Positions 5,651 through 6,173 of a DNA stretch of 6,173 nt are shown piece by piece. How positions within the stretch are numbered: position 1 is the stretch's first letter; every line of letters begins with the position of its first letter. The notes under the pieces are model-generated. The model was not told where the DNA came from. It did not search any database and worked only from the letters and a program-made list of their open reading frames with translations. Source of the DNA: JASFRI01 sp050115015 (GTDB taxonomy: Bacteria; Acidobacteriota; Polarisedimenticolia; CBDVAL01); assembly GCA_050115015.1 (NCBI GenBank), contig JASFRI010000260.1, positions 1-6,173 of the forward strand, read 5' to 3'. Made by a program: the position numbers and the translations under genes.

Positions 5651-5680
5651 CTACGGGGTCGGAGGCCTCCGACCCCATAG
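5651..5680. terminator. Perfect 22-bp palindrome between convergent genes (bidirectional terminator or REP-like element)
   Basis: Positions 5655-5665 (GGGGTCGGAGG) are the exact reverse complement of 5666-5676 (CCTCCGACCCC). After one mismatch the symmetry continues as CTA (5651-5653) and TAG (5678-5680). It lies between the convergent ends of hutI (5559) and the ankyrin gene (5703), where a two-way terminator would be useful, but there is no T-run on either side. The GGGGTC...GACCCC ends match the repeats at 1249-1323, so a mobile or repeat origin is equally possible. Confidence 0.55.
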
Positions 5681-5702
5681 AATCGGTCATGTTCGAGGAG
5701 GG

Positions 5703-6173
5703 TCAGGGGGCGGAGCGGGCGGCGGCGAGGAGGGCCTGGCGGCCGTGGGTCTCGGCCCAGTAGGCGATGTCACGGCCCAGGAACTGGCGGCCCGAGCCGG
5801 CCTCCTTCAGGGCCGCGCGGAGGGCGTTCTCGTCACCCGCGACCAGGGCGACGAACTCGGGGGGCGCCCGGAACTCGCGCCCGTACTCCTGCGCCAGGAG
5901 GACGATCTCGGTCTGGCCGTACTGCACCGCGTGATCGCCGAGCGTCGACCCCGCGTACGAGTCCCAGGGATAGCCGTGCTCGAAGAGGAGCCGCAGCGTC
6001 TCGACTTTCCCCTCGCTGATGGGAGCCATGAGGTTCGCCGGGTTGATGTCGGCGATGTCCGCGCCGTCCTCGATGAACTCCCGCAAGGCCGCGTGGTCGC
6101 CCGCGCGGGCCGCATGCGCCGCGCTGAGGTGGCCGCCGCGGGGCTCCTGACGCGGCGGGAGCGCCAGATCGGG
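5703..6173 (-). CDS. Ankyrin-repeat protein, N-terminus beyond window edge
   Basis: The frame is open on the minus strand from the right edge to the TGA at 5705-5703, giving 156 residues of the C-terminal part. Ankyrin-like helices are visible: HLSAAHAARAGDHAALREFI followed by EDGADIADINPANLMAPI, then EGKVETLRLLFEHGYP, then a weaker repeat at DHAVQYGQTEIVLLAQEYG. A last pair of helices (PPEFVALVAGDENALRAALKEAG) completes the stack. Ankyrin repeats bind proteins; the partner is unknown. The TTG at 6086 is an internal Leu codon within the repeat, not a start, because the repeat pattern continues upstream to the edge. No signal peptide or enzymatic domain can be assessed. The gene is convergent with hutI and so is transcribed separately. 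Confidence 0.75.
   Translation of the reverse strand, partial: PDLALPPRQEPRGGHLSAAHAARAGDHAALREFIEDGADIADINPANLMAPISEGKVETLRLLFEHGYPWDSYAGSTLGDHAVQYGQTEIVLLAQEYGREFRAPPEFVALVAGDENALRAALKEAGSGRQFLGRDIAYWAETHGRQALLAAARSAP

Overview
The window is a high-GC stretch (roughly 70% GC by eye) from a bacterium that probably has an outer membrane, because the first complete gene encodes a lipoprotein zinc peptidase of the periplasmic M48 type. Nothing in the sequence fixes the phylum. Deltaproteobacteria-like, Acidobacteriota-like or related high-GC lineages would all fit the gene order and the GGGGTCAGACCCC repeats, but that is inference.

Layout. Positions 1-92 hold the last 29 codons of an unidentified + strand gene. 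Its TGA overlaps an ATG, and from there to about 380 lies a tandem duplication with a period of 120-121 bp. The repeat unit carries the ribosome binding site and signal-peptide start of the following gene, an M48-family metallopeptidase lipoprotein (333-1142). A 335-bp gap (1143-1477) carries an inverted pair of GGGGTCAGACCCC palindromes, then a sigma-70-like promoter. That promoter probably drives a + strand operon: a coiled-coil C4 zinc-ribbon protein (1478-2224), a ribonuclease HI family protein (2279-2767) and a YggS-type PLP-binding protein (2764-3459, ATGA overlap). After a second gap of 331 bp (3460-3790) come a DivIVA-domain protein (3791-4309) and imidazolonepropionase HutI (4306-5559, TTG start overlapping the divIVA stop). 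The final gap (5560-5702) again holds a GGGTCAGACC hairpin plus a perfect 22-bp palindrome. It separates hutI from a convergent ankyrin-repeat protein gene that runs off the right edge.

How the genes fit together. Zinc-ribbon, RNase HI, YggS and DivIVA genes are housekeeping genes that often sit near one another, covering nucleic-acid upkeep, PLP homeostasis and cell pole or division scaffolding. HutI, a histidine-degradation enzyme, is attached to the end of this block by a stop/start overlap, so its translation is probably coupled to divIVA.

I see no defence system, CRISPR array, transposase, tRNA or rRNA. The coding content is ordinary. The points worth a second look are the duplicated signal-peptide region with its coupled leader ORF, the shared palindromic repeats in two intergenic regions, and the unexplained 331-bp leader ahead of divIVA.
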